Source of the DNA: Paramuribaculum sp.
GTDB taxonomy: Bacteria; Bacteroidota; Bacteroidia; Bacteroidales; Muribaculaceae
Length of the DNA: 6,554 nt
NCBI GenBank assembly: GCA_029058455.1
Contig: JAIDXU010000060.1
Location: 1-6,554 of the forward strand
Direction: 5' to 3'
The first letter of the stretch is position 1. Each line of letters starts with the position of its first letter. The notes under the pieces are model-generated. The model was not told the origin of the DNA, made no database searches, and saw nothing but the letters and a program-made list of their open reading frames with translations. Below are positions 1 to 5,787 of the stretch, piece by piece. The position numbers were made by a program, and so were the translations under genes.

Positions 1-392
1 GTTGCGGTGATTTCACTTTGTCGTTCGCTACTGAAGAAACAATGGTTGCTGCCGACTACGTGGGTATCGTCAGCGGAAAGACACATCCCGACAAGATCGC
101 TGTGACAGGATGGAAATCCACTCGAGGCGAGAATGTCAATGCTCCTGTGTTTGACTGTTTCCCGATGACCCTTGAGTGCAGGATAAAAGAGAAACTCTAT
201 GAGTCAGAGACAGGCTACTATATCATAGCTGAGATTGTAAATATCGTGTGCGACGAGCGTTATCTGGCCGCTGATGGCAAACCTGATGTTGAGAAAATGC
301 GTCTCATCACATTCGACCCCGTTCACAACGGCTATATAGTTCTTGGAACCAAAGTCGGCAATGCATTCAGCGACGGCAACCAGCTTAAATGA
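1..392 (+). CDS. Flavin reductase family protein (FMN-binding split barrel), 5'-truncated by window edge
   Basis: This is the C-terminal part of a flavin reductase-like protein (DIM6/NTAB, RutF-like family). Members bind FMN and reduce flavin, or carry out related FMN chemistry, with NAD(P)H in the cytoplasm. The reading frame is open to the left edge, and the codons from base 3 read CGDFTLSFATEE, which fits the middle of the family's barrel. The TTG at 18 is therefore an internal codon, not a start. About 129 residues are visible, against roughly 190 for the small Bacteroidetes versions. The visible part contains the usual stretch resembling APVFDCFPMTLECRIKE, followed by YYIIAEIVNIVCDERYL, which match the family's substrate-side strand and dimer strand. 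The final segment, with HNGYIVLGTKVGNAF, is typical of the Bacteroidetes subgroup. The next gene starts 3 bp after the stop, so the two are probably co-transcribed. The physiological substrate cannot be told from sequence. Confidence 0.8.
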   Translation, partial: CGDFTLSFATEETMVAADYVGIVSGKTHPDKIAVTGWKSTRGENVNAPVFDCFPMTLECRIKEKLYESETGYYIIAEIVNIVCDERYLAADGKPDVEKMRLITFDPVHNGYIVLGTKVGNAFSDGNQLK

Positions 393-395
393 ATA

Positions 396-962
396 ATGGA
401 AGGCAAGAAAGGTTTTTATACGAGTGAAGTCATGACCGGTGCGCCGGAGATGTTCAAGACCGAGACCCAGAAATTGATTTATGAAAGTCTCGACCGGGCC
501 GGAATTGATTATAAAAGAATCGAAAGTGATCCCGGCATATCGATGGATGACTGTCTGAATATCGACAAAGCATTCGGTATTGAAACCGTAAAGACAATCC
601 TTCTTACCAACCGTCAGAAAAACAAGCTCTGGCTTTATGTCACTCATGCGAGAAAGGCATTCATAACAAGAGAGTTTGGCGCATCATTGCAGATTCCGAG
701 AGTATCTTTTGCCGATGAGGAACTTATGATGAAGATACTTGGCACCGCTCATGGCGCGGCAACTCCTTTCGGCTTGCTTAGGGATGAAGCTCGAGACGTG
801 ACATTTGTAATGGATAAGGATGTGGCCTCAAGAGATAAGATCGTGATTACAGATGGTGACCCATGCGGATTCATAGCAATATCAAATAATGACCTGTTTT
901 CTTTGATTGGCAAAACGCCGGTATTGATTGAAAACCCCGCCGAAATAATCATGCCTGAATAA
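396..962 (+). CDS. YbaK/PrdX-type aminoacyl-tRNA deacylase (prolyl-tRNA synthetase-associated editing domain)
   Basis: This is a free-standing 188-residue member of the YbaK/EbsC/PrdX superfamily. These cytoplasmic proteins hydrolyse mischarged tRNA in trans; PrdX/ProXp types typically clear Ala-tRNA(Pro). After a non-conserved N-terminus (about 1-22), an editing fold runs from about residue 23 to 180. Visible signatures are VKTILL with Lys66 at the position of the conserved catalytic-site lysine, a GXXXP motif (G120-P124 in GAATPFGLL), and a late strand-plus-helix pair (FIAISNNDLFSLI). The PFGLL continuation is characteristic of the PrdX branch rather than YbaK, which edits Cys-tRNA(Pro). 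ATG 396 follows the upstream stop by 3 bp and lacks a Shine-Dalgarno sequence, as usual in Bacteroidetes. In-frame ATGs at residues 13 and 19 are possible alternatives, because the fold begins after them. The specific tRNA and amino acid are inferred from family only. Confidence 0.85.
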   Translation: MEGKKGFYTSEVMTGAPEMFKTETQKLIYESLDRAGIDYKRIESDPGISMDDCLNIDKAFGIETVKTILLTNRQKNKLWLYVTHARKAFITREFGASLQIPRVSFADEELMMKILGTAHGAATPFGLLRDEARDVTFVMDKDVASRDKIVITDGDPCGFIAISNNDLFSLIGKTPVLIENPAEIIMPE

Positions 963-965
963 AAT

Positions 966-1008
966 AAAACTCACCCTGAAAGCACCAAGGACTTTCAGGG
1001 TGAGTTTT
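966..1008. terminator. Bidirectional intrinsic terminator between the PrdX-type and cupin genes
   Basis: A perfect 17-bp inverted repeat (arms 966-982 and 992-1008) encloses a 9-nt loop, CACCAAGGA. The 5' arm begins AAAA and the 3' arm ends TTTT, so transcripts from either strand end in a U-run after a GC-containing stem. It starts 3 bp after the PrdX-type stop and lies 19 bp beyond the cupin stop, so it serves both convergent genes. Confidence 0.88.
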
Positions 1009-1027
1009 ATACTCTCAAAGCGTGTGT

Positions 1028-1357
1028 TTAGGCTTTGATTTTTGTAAGCATAACCTTAGAGTCAGCGTTTGCGACAACGCTGTGAGGCACACCTTCGCCT
1101 ACAAGTAGAAATTCTCCCGCACGAATGGTATGAGGTTTATCGATAACAGTGAAAACAATTTCACCCTCGATTACCGTAACCATAAGTTCGGCAGGGGAGA
1201 GATGTTCGTCGAGCTTCTGCCCGGCTTTAAATCCGAGAAGGGCAACACCTCCGTGGGCATTATTAAACACTGGTTTAAACTGCACCTTCTCATCAGAAGG
1301 CTCTATCTGGGTGGAAAGGTTATTAACCTCACCGAATCGGTAGCTTGTTTCGAGCAT
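1028..1357 (-). CDS. Small single-domain cupin protein
   Basis: This 109-residue protein is one cupin beta-barrel and nothing else, with no signal peptide, so it should be cytoplasmic. Cupin motif 1 is recognisable around residues 46-65 (GQKLDEHLSPAELMVTVIEG), with His52 and Glu57. Motif 2 is around 81-92 (GEFLLVGEGVPH), with His92. The second motif-1 histidine of the classical HxH is Ser54 here. This happens in a known group of short cupins with an EHxxP pattern, so metal may be held by fewer ligands or not at all. The function is unknown; small cupins include sugar- or metabolite-binding proteins, isomerases and dioxygenases. The gene converges on the PrdX-type gene through the shared hairpin and diverges from the DUF488 gene across 126 bp. 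The start at 1357 fits the family's usual length. A long open frame crossing it on the other strand is a shadow. Confidence 0.85.
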   Translation of the reverse strand: MLETSYRFGEVNNLSTQIEPSDEKVQFKPVFNNAHGGVALLGFKAGQKLDEHLSPAELMVTVIEGEIVFTVIDKPHTIRAGEFLLVGEGVPHSVVANADSKVMLTKIKA

Positions 1358-1379
1358 AGATCATTAGGTTTTAAATCTG

Positions 1380-1398
1380 ATGTCGGCAATATGTCGGC
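1380..1398. repeat. Tandem 8-bp direct repeat with 11-bp period, possible operator
   Basis: ATGTCGGC occurs at 1380-1387 and again at 1391-1398, separated by AAT, so the copies sit one helical turn apart on the same DNA face. They are GC-rich within an otherwise AT-rich spacer. They would overlap the transcription start of the cupin gene if the weak minus-strand box at 1403-1410 is real. The protein that might bind them is unknown. Confidence 0.35.
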
Positions 1399-1457
1399 GT
1401 CGCAAATAAAACGACTATGCCTTCCTAATGGTTCAAATCAACCAATACCGCCACCGG

Positions 1458-1479
1458 ATTGTTGTTTTAAAAAAACAAT
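1458..1479. promoter_or_regulatory. 22-bp near-perfect palindrome just before the DUF488 start
   Basis: The left half ATTGTTGTTTT (1458-1468) and the right half AAAAAAACAAT (1469-1479) are reverse complements except for one base. The palindrome has no loop, so it resembles a dimeric repressor site more than a terminator. It ends 4 bp before the ATG at 1484, where a bound protein could block transcription or where the transcript's start region would lie. Low sequence complexity (A/T runs) makes chance formation possible. Confidence 0.35.
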
Positions 1480-1483
1480 AGTT

Positions 1484-1834
1484 ATGAAACAGACTATACA
1501 GATTAAAAGAGCCTACGATCCCGAGTTGCCTGACGATGGATACAGAGTTTATATCGATCGCCTTTGGCCAAGAGGTCTTTCGCATGAAACATTCCATTAT
1601 GATTCATGGGATAAGCAGATAGCACCATCAACCGAACTCAGAGAATGGTTCCATCAGAATCCTGAAACCGAATGGCCTGAGTTTGAGAAACGATATGCGG
1701 AGGAGTTGCAAGTGAATCCGGCTTTTGATGCTCTCAAAAAAGAGATTGCCAACAAACCGAAAGTCACGTTGCTCTACTCCTCACACGACAGGGAGCATAA
1801 CAATGCCATTGTAGTCGAGAAGCTGCTTTCGTGA
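1484..1834 (+). CDS. DUF488 family protein (YeaO-like)
   Basis: This 116-residue cytoplasmic protein of the DUF488/YeaO family has no established biochemical function. Diagnostic features are an N-terminal IKRAYDPELPDDGYRVYIDRLWPRGLS (residues 6-32), an APSTELREWF block near 46-55, and a C-terminal strand with VTLLYSSHDREHNNAIVV (about 93-110). The family is conserved across bacteria, usually as a single domain of about 115-125 residues, so this copy is complete. I chose ATG 1484 because homology begins there. The frame stays open upstream as far as 1130 only because it runs antisense through the cupin gene. A 22-bp palindrome sits immediately upstream. The 3' end lies only 14 bp from the end of the convergent GH130 gene. 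Confidence 0.88.
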   Translation: MKQTIQIKRAYDPELPDDGYRVYIDRLWPRGLSHETFHYDSWDKQIAPSTELREWFHQNPETEWPEFEKRYAEELQVNPAFDALKKEIANKPKVTLLYSSHDREHNNAIVVEKLLS

Positions 1835-1845
1835 TAGGTTATCAC
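1831..1845. repeat. Short inverted repeat at the DUF488/GH130 convergent junction
   Basis: GTGATA (1831-1836) and TATCAC (1840-1845) form a 6-bp stem around GGT, covering the DUF488 stop codon, in the 14-bp gap before the GH130 gene end. There is no T-run on either side, so it does not qualify as an intrinsic terminator. No better terminator is visible for either convergent gene. Confidence 0.25.
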
Positions 1846-1848
1846 CTG

Positions 1849-2841
1849 CTATCCGATATATGAATTTTGTTTGACAAACTCAATTATTTCATCAACATAT
1901 CCGAATGCCATGCAGACGGTTGTGTCGGCAGCGCCATAGTAAATTGCAACGCGCTTTCCATCAGTAAGAGATGCACAAGGGAAAACAACGTTGGGAACAT
2001 CTCCGACCAATTCGTAGGGAGCGGCTGGCGCGAGCAGGTAATCGCGTGAACGATAGAGCACTTTGGCCGGATTATCCTTATCAAGTATTGCAGCTCCAAG
2101 TGAATAACGGTAACCGTTGCATGTGCGAATTACTCCATGATAGAACATCAGCCATCCTTCTTCGGTTAGAAACGGCACACTACCGGCTCCGATCTTGAGA
2201 CATTGCCATGCGCTTTCCTCAAACGGAGTCACTTTCATTACGCAGCGGTGTTCACCCCAGAACTTCATGTCGGGACTATAACTGATAAATATGTCACCAA
2301 ATGGAGTATGGCCGTTATCACTGGGGCGACTTAGCATCGCAAACTTTCCGTTAATCTTGCGTGGAAAGAGAACACCATTACGGTTAAAAGGAAGAAACGC
2401 GTTTTCACACTGGTAGAATTCTTTGAAGTCAAACGTGTAGCCGATTCCGATTGTAGGGCCGTTATATCCGTTACACCATGTAATCCAATAACGGTCGTCA
2501 ATCCATGTAACACGAGGATCATATTTATACTCCGACTCGATCATATCGGTATTGCCCGGGCGGAATACAATCGGTTGATGATTGATATCCCAATTAATAC
2601 CATCTTTGCTGAATCCGGCAAAAATATTCATCTGCACAGCCTTGTTGTCGCAACGGAACACACCGGCAAATCCATCTTTAAACGGCACAACGGCACTGTT
2701 GAAGATACTGTTGGAGGAAGGAATATGATACCTGTCGATAATAGGATTTTTGGAGAATCGCCATAAAGGAGTTTTACACCCCACAGGCTTTTCTTCCCAC
2801 GGCAGCAACTCAGGAGATATTTGTGTTTCAGGAGTATTCAT
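1849..2841 (-). CDS. GH130 beta-1,4-mannoside phosphorylase (likely mannosyl-N-acetylglucosamine type)
   Basis: This 330-residue five-bladed beta-propeller enzyme belongs to glycoside hydrolase family 130. It would use inorganic phosphate to split a beta-1,4-mannoside, releasing alpha-mannose-1-phosphate. The sequence resembles, by recall, the gut metagenomic enzyme UhgbMP and B. thetaiotaomicron BT1033, which act on Man-beta-1,4-GlcNAc of N-glycan cores. Shared stretches include [36 protein letters not shown] and [17 protein letters not shown]. Asp108 in YDPR matches the catalytic acid. Arg154, Arg172 and His235 match recalled phosphate-binding residues, which favours phosphorylase over hydrolase. 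The N-terminus ([18 protein letters not shown]) is not a signal peptide, so the enzyme is cytoplasmic. It starts 2 bp after the stop of the upstream MFS permease gene and almost certainly shares its transcript. The aglycone (GlcNAc versus glucose or mannose) is inference. Confidence 0.92.
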   Translation of the reverse strand: MNTPETQISPELLPWEEKPVGCKTPLWRFSKNPIIDRYHIPSSNSIFNSAVVPFKDGFAGVFRCDNKAVQMNIFAGFSKDGINWDINHQPIVFRPGNTDMIESEYKYDPRVTWIDDRYWITWCNGYNGPTIGIGYTFDFKEFYQCENAFLPFNRNGVLFPRKINGKFAMLSRPSDNGHTPFGDIFISYSPDMKFWGEHRCVMKVTPFEESAWQCLKIGAGSVPFLTEEGWLMFYHGVIRTCNGYRYSLGAAILDKDNPAKVLYRSRDYLLAPAAPYELVGDVPNVVFPCASLTDGKRVAIYYGAADTTVCMAFGYVDEIIEFVKQNSYIG

Positions 2842-2843
2842 AT

Positions 2844-4145
2844 TTATGATTTTGATTGTGAACTTTCAGATGAATGAGCAAACGGTATCGTGGCAGCAAG
2901 TATAAACGCCGGTACCGACATAGCCAATGCTATTATGAAATATAATTCATATCCGGTGTGCTGATACACATCACCGCTTATCATTCCGGGTAGCATAAAT
3001 CCAAGATTCATAATGCCGGATGCAAATGCATAGTGTGTCATGGGATGCTGACCGGGAGCAACCTGTTGCATCATGAACAGAGTCAGACCTACAAAACCGA
3101 ACCCATAGCAGAAATATTCAAAAACTAATCCTAATGCTATTATAACCAGATTGTCGGGTTGAAACTGAGCGAACAGCAAATAGATAACAAAAGGAATATT
3201 AAATATACACACCAGCGAGAACAATACCTTCTTCAATCCGAAACGGGCAATGTAATAACCGCCGAAAATCGAACCCACGATAAAGGCTATCGTACCAAAA
3301 GTTCCGTAAATCAATCCGATTGTCTCGTTCGACAGATCAAGACCTCCGGCCGATGCAGGTGCTTTCAGAAACAACGGTATCATTTTCATTGCAAATCCTT
3401 CGGTCAACCGATAACATATTATGAAAAGAATATAAATCCAAATATGTTTCTTGGTAAAAAAGGCTTTGAAAACATCAAGCAGTGAAATCATAGCGTTACG
3501 GAAACTTCGCGGATAATCTTCGTTTCGTGATCCCACCGGCAGGAATATGCGATGATAGATAAACAATCCTATCATTACACATGATACTATTCCCATAATG
3601 ACCATCCACGCATATTTCACGGCATTTTCAGGACTCTCGGTCTTAAAATGTCTTATCAACAATCCGGCCAGATATACCAGGCCACCGTTTACAAGCACTT
3701 TGGCCAGATTATAGAATGCGCCCTGCCAACCGATATATTCCGCCTGTGTCTTTTTGTCAATTGCCGTCAGATATATGCCGTCGGTTGCAATATCATTTGT
3801 CGCCCCGCATACCGATATACCAAACATTATTGCAATCATATATGCAAACGAATCATCGATGGGCAATAAAAACACTATCAATCCGAAACAAAATCCCGTA
3901 AGCAGCTGACATATCAGGGCAAAATGTTTTTTCGTATAATAGAGTTCGAGAAGCGGGCTCCATAAGGGTTTGAGCGAATATGGCAAAATCAGCAATGAAG
4001 TCCAGAATGTTATACTTGCTTCATCAATGCCAAGATCTGCAAACATAATGACCGAGGCCAATGAAAGAGCCACAAAGGGTAAACCCATTGCAAAATAGGC
4101 ACTCGGGATCCATAATATCGGAGAGGTTTTTCTAAGGTGTTGCAT
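2844..4145 (-). CDS. MFS permease (AmpG-like), probable importer for the GH130 substrate
   Basis: This 433-residue inner-membrane transporter of the major facilitator superfamily has about 12 hydrophobic segments spread over residues 10-420. A cytoplasmic loop between the two halves (about 200-235) contains charged residues. The segment [12 protein letters not shown] (115-126) recalls the QD/ND-containing fourth helix of AmpG-type permeases. The motif-A-like turn [14 protein letters not shown] lies in the second half (295-308). I start it at ATG 4145 ([12 protein letters not shown]). The frame extends to a GTG at 4232, but that codon lies upstream of the -7 promoter box at 4204-4211, and the extra residues look unlike a membrane-protein N-terminus. 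The GH130 gene follows after 2 bp, which argues for uptake of a beta-mannosyl disaccharide. AmpG relatives carry anhydromuropeptides (GlcNAc-containing), so a GlcNAc disaccharide is plausible but unproven. Confidence 0.85.
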   Translation of the reverse strand: MQHLRKTSPILWIPSAYFAMGLPFVALSLASVIMFADLGIDEASITFWTSLLILPYSLKPLWSPLLELYYTKKHFALICQLLTGFCFGLIVFLLPIDDSFAYMIAIMFGISVCGATNDIATDGIYLTAIDKKTQAEYIGWQGAFYNLAKVLVNGGLVYLAGLLIRHFKTESPENAVKYAWMVIMGIVSCVMIGLFIYHRIFLPVGSRNEDYPRSFRNAMISLLDVFKAFFTKKHIWIYILFIICYRLTEGFAMKMIPLFLKAPASAGGLDLSNETIGLIYGTFGTIAFIVGSIFGGYYIARFGLKKVLFSLVCIFNIPFVIYLLFAQFQPDNLVIIALGLVFEYFCYGFGFVGLTLFMMQQVAPGQHPMTHYAFASGIMNLGFMLPGMISGDVYQHTGYELYFIIALAMSVPAFILAATIPFAHSSESSQSKS

Positions 4146-4203
4146 CTTTATCGATTCAATGAAGTTCAGAAGGGTAGTATGTCGTAACCCCTCAATATCC
4201 TTG

Positions 4204-4211
4204 CAAATATA
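4204..4211 (-). promoter_or_regulatory. Bacteroidetes-type -7 promoter box for the MFS-GH130 operon
   Basis: On the minus strand these bases read TATATTTG, a perfect match to the Bacteroidetes TAnnTTTG consensus. The start point would fall near 4197, leaving a leader of about 50 nt before ATG 4145. No good TTTG -33 box is found at the normal 19-21 bp spacing, so the promoter may be weak or activator-dependent. The box also rules against the GTG at 4232 as a start. Confidence 0.65.
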
Positions 4212-4313
4212 CAAAAAACGTAAATATTTCACTATATATACTACTGTATTATCCTCTCATTGAATAGAAGTTTACTGAATTGCTGTGAAGCTTGACTGGA
4301 TGTATGCTATAAA

Positions 4314-4328
4314 ATGAATCTAATTCAT
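4314..4328. repeat. Inverted repeat ATGAAT-N3-ATTCAT, possible operator
   Basis: The arms ATGAAT (4314-4319) and ATTCAT (4323-4328) are perfect inverted copies around CTA, about 85 bp before the rightward MFS start. The geometry suits a small dimeric regulator, but with 6-bp AT-rich arms it could easily be chance. Confidence 0.25.
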
Positions 4329-4412
4329 CTGATTATTAAACAATCCGGCATATAAAGAGTTATAAGGTTATATATTCCGATAATATTCTAAACACCATAA
4401 ATTGATTTGGCT

Positions 4413-5699
4413 ATGAAATATGTCAGTTCCGGCAACGGCAAGATGCCATTGATTTCCTTACTTGCCATATTGTCAATATCGCTCACTATTAATATGCCGG
4501 GATTGGCAGTTTCTCCAATGCTTGGTAAGTTGCGTGATATATTCCATTCCTCAGAGATGGAGGCTCAGCTTGTAACCTCCCTGCCTAATCTCTGTATGAT
4601 TCCTGTGGTACTTATTGCCGGAAAAATCTCAACAGCTTCCCGACAGACCGCTGTACTTATTACCGGTCTGATGATATTTCTACTTGCCGGTATCGGTTGC
4701 TTCTTTGCTAACAGCATGATGGCTCTTATTGTGCTTGGTTGTTTCGTAGGTGTAGGATGCGGTCTTGTTGTGCCAATCGCCGCCGGCTATATATCAGAAT
4801 GGTTTATCGGAGGCTCCCGACAGACCGATTTAGGTTTGAAATCCACCACGTCAAACGCAATGGTGATCGTTGCCAATATTTATGTCGGCATAGTCGCTGC
4901 CATAAATTGGCATGCCGCTTTCGTGGTCTATCTCACCCCTCTTATCCCACTGGCATTAGTGCCTTTCATGACACAATCCTATGTCAACAAGCATCGAATC
5001 ATTAATAATGCTACACCGGCTGTCGAGTCCGAAAAAGAAAATGATTCTCAGTCTTCCTCGGATCACTTTCAGGGCAGTCGCTCCACATGGATGCTTGTGA
5101 GCCTGATATGTCTTTACCTCTTCCTCACTTATGCCACGACCTCAATTTCCTATTATGCACCATTCTGCATGGAGCATTTCGGAATGACAACAACCGAGGT
5201 GGGAGTGGTGACAGCGATGTATTATTTGATGTGCGCAGTGTGCGGAGCTTTTGTATCTCAGCTAAAACATCTGTTTGGTAAGAACACCATGTATATCTGT
5301 CTCGCGCTTTGCGCCGCCGGCCTTTTCGGAATCGGCTTTACACACAATTTCTGGATTTATACTGTTTCTTCCTTAATTACAGGTTTCGGCTATGGTGTCA
5401 TCCAACCGATTATTTATAATAAAACTACCTATGTCGCTCCTAACCGTAAACTGAGCACCCAATATTTCGGATATGTGCTTTCGGCCAACTATGTGTCAAT
5501 AATGATGGTGCCCTTTGTCGATGGGGCAGCCAGAAAGCTGTTTCACTCAACCCTGCCAACATTTGAGTTTATTTTCAGCGGAGTGGTAGTATGTCTAATC
5601 CTTGCATGGGCTCTTTGCAAGCGTAACTATTATGTATTTACGGTTAATCCCGATTCTGCAGCTCCGACTGAGGCTCAAGTCAACCTTACTTCAAAGTAA
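4413..5699 (+). CDS. MFS transporter, unknown substrate (CynX/NNP-like 12-helix type)
   Basis: This 428-residue inner-membrane protein has two bundles of about six hydrophobic segments each (roughly 12-190 and 225-403). They are joined by a polar, Ser/Glu/Asp-rich loop at about 191-224 (containing ESEKENDSQSSSDHF). A degenerate MFS motif A appears after the second helix (GKISTASRQTAVLITG, 70-85). A glycine-rich fourth helix follows (GCFVGVGCGLVVPIAAGYISEWF, 109-131). Gly-Tyr-Gly-Val-Ile-Gln-Pro near 326-332 mirrors this in the second half. I start at ATG 4413; a TTG six bases earlier is in frame but less likely. The gene is not similar to the other MFS permease in the window and points away from it, so co-function is not implied. 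It stands alone, with no enzyme gene beside it on the same strand, and could be an exporter or an importer. The substrate is not recognisable. Confidence 0.82.
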   Translation: MKYVSSGNGKMPLISLLAILSISLTINMPGLAVSPMLGKLRDIFHSSEMEAQLVTSLPNLCMIPVVLIAGKISTASRQTAVLITGLMIFLLAGIGCFFANSMMALIVLGCFVGVGCGLVVPIAAGYISEWFIGGSRQTDLGLKSTTSNAMVIVANIYVGIVAAINWHAAFVVYLTPLIPLALVPFMTQSYVNKHRIINNATPAVESEKENDSQSSSDHFQGSRSTWMLVSLICLYLFLTYATTSISYYAPFCMEHFGMTTTEVGVVTAMYYLMCAVCGAFVSQLKHLFGKNTMYICLALCAAGLFGIGFTHNFWIYTVSSLITGFGYGVIQPIIYNKTTYVAPNRKLSTQYFGYVLSANYVSIMMVPFVDGAARKLFHSTLPTFEFIFSGVVVCLILAWALCKRNYYVFTVNPDSAAPTEAQVNLTSK

Positions 5700-5719
5700 A
5701 GCAGCTATTTGACTATACA

Positions 5720-5765
5720 CTAACGACGGAAATACCGACATAATTGAAGGTGTTTCCGTCGTTAG
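5720..5765. terminator. Hairpin terminator between the MFS and PoxB-like genes
   Basis: The arms 5720-5736 and 5749-5765 pair over 17 bp (one T-G wobble, the rest Watson-Crick) around a 12-nt loop. The outer 13 bp, CTAACGACGGAAA with its complement, are perfect. On the plus strand the stem is followed by CTTTATATG, a weak T-run, so it most plausibly ends the MFS transcript. It also lies 22 bp beyond the stop of the convergent PoxB-like gene and may block read-through from both sides. Confidence 0.75.
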
Positions 5766-5787
5766 CTTTATATGTTGTTGATAATTT

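Larger units (their letters stand above)
1358..1483. promoter_or_regulatory. Divergent intergenic region between cupin and DUF488 genes
   Basis: These 126 bp must drive both genes unless the DUF488 promoter lies inside the cupin gene. For the cupin, a weak -7-like box TTTATTTG on the minus strand (1403-1410, one mismatch to TAnnTTTG) has a TTTG at 1434-1437, but the spacer is 23 bp, longer than the usual 19-21. For the DUF488 gene, TAGGTTTT (1365-1372) matches seven of eight positions, with no convincing -33 box. The region also holds a direct repeat (1380-1398) and a palindrome (1458-1479), listed separately. Promoter positions are tentative. Confidence 0.4.
4146..4412. other. AT-rich divergent intergenic region between two MFS genes
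   Basis: This 267-bp spacer contains the minus-strand promoter and leader of the MFS-GH130 operon. It must also contain the promoter of the rightward MFS gene, for which no TAnnTTTG box with correct spacing was found. A short inverted repeat lies at 4314-4328. No open frame with coding character, RNA gene or recognisable riboswitch is visible. Confidence 0.6.

Noticed and set aside
18..20. TTG as start of the flavin reductase gene
   Set aside because: The frame is open and family-like upstream (CGDFT), so the gene is cut by the window edge.
204..647. 147-residue leftward open frame
   Set aside because: Antisense to the flavin reductase and PrdX-type genes, which both have clear family signatures.
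1130..1483. Upstream extension of the DUF488 frame (118 extra residues)
   Set aside because: It runs antisense through the cupin gene, has no family similarity, and the DUF488 homology starts at the ATG at 1484.
4401..4409. TTGATTTG near the rightward MFS start as a -7 box
   Set aside because: It would place the transcript start at or inside the start codon, and it has a mismatch at the conserved A.
2844..5699. Two neighbouring MFS genes as a duplication
   Set aside because: The two proteins share only general MFS features and are on opposite strands; no paralogous blocks are visible.
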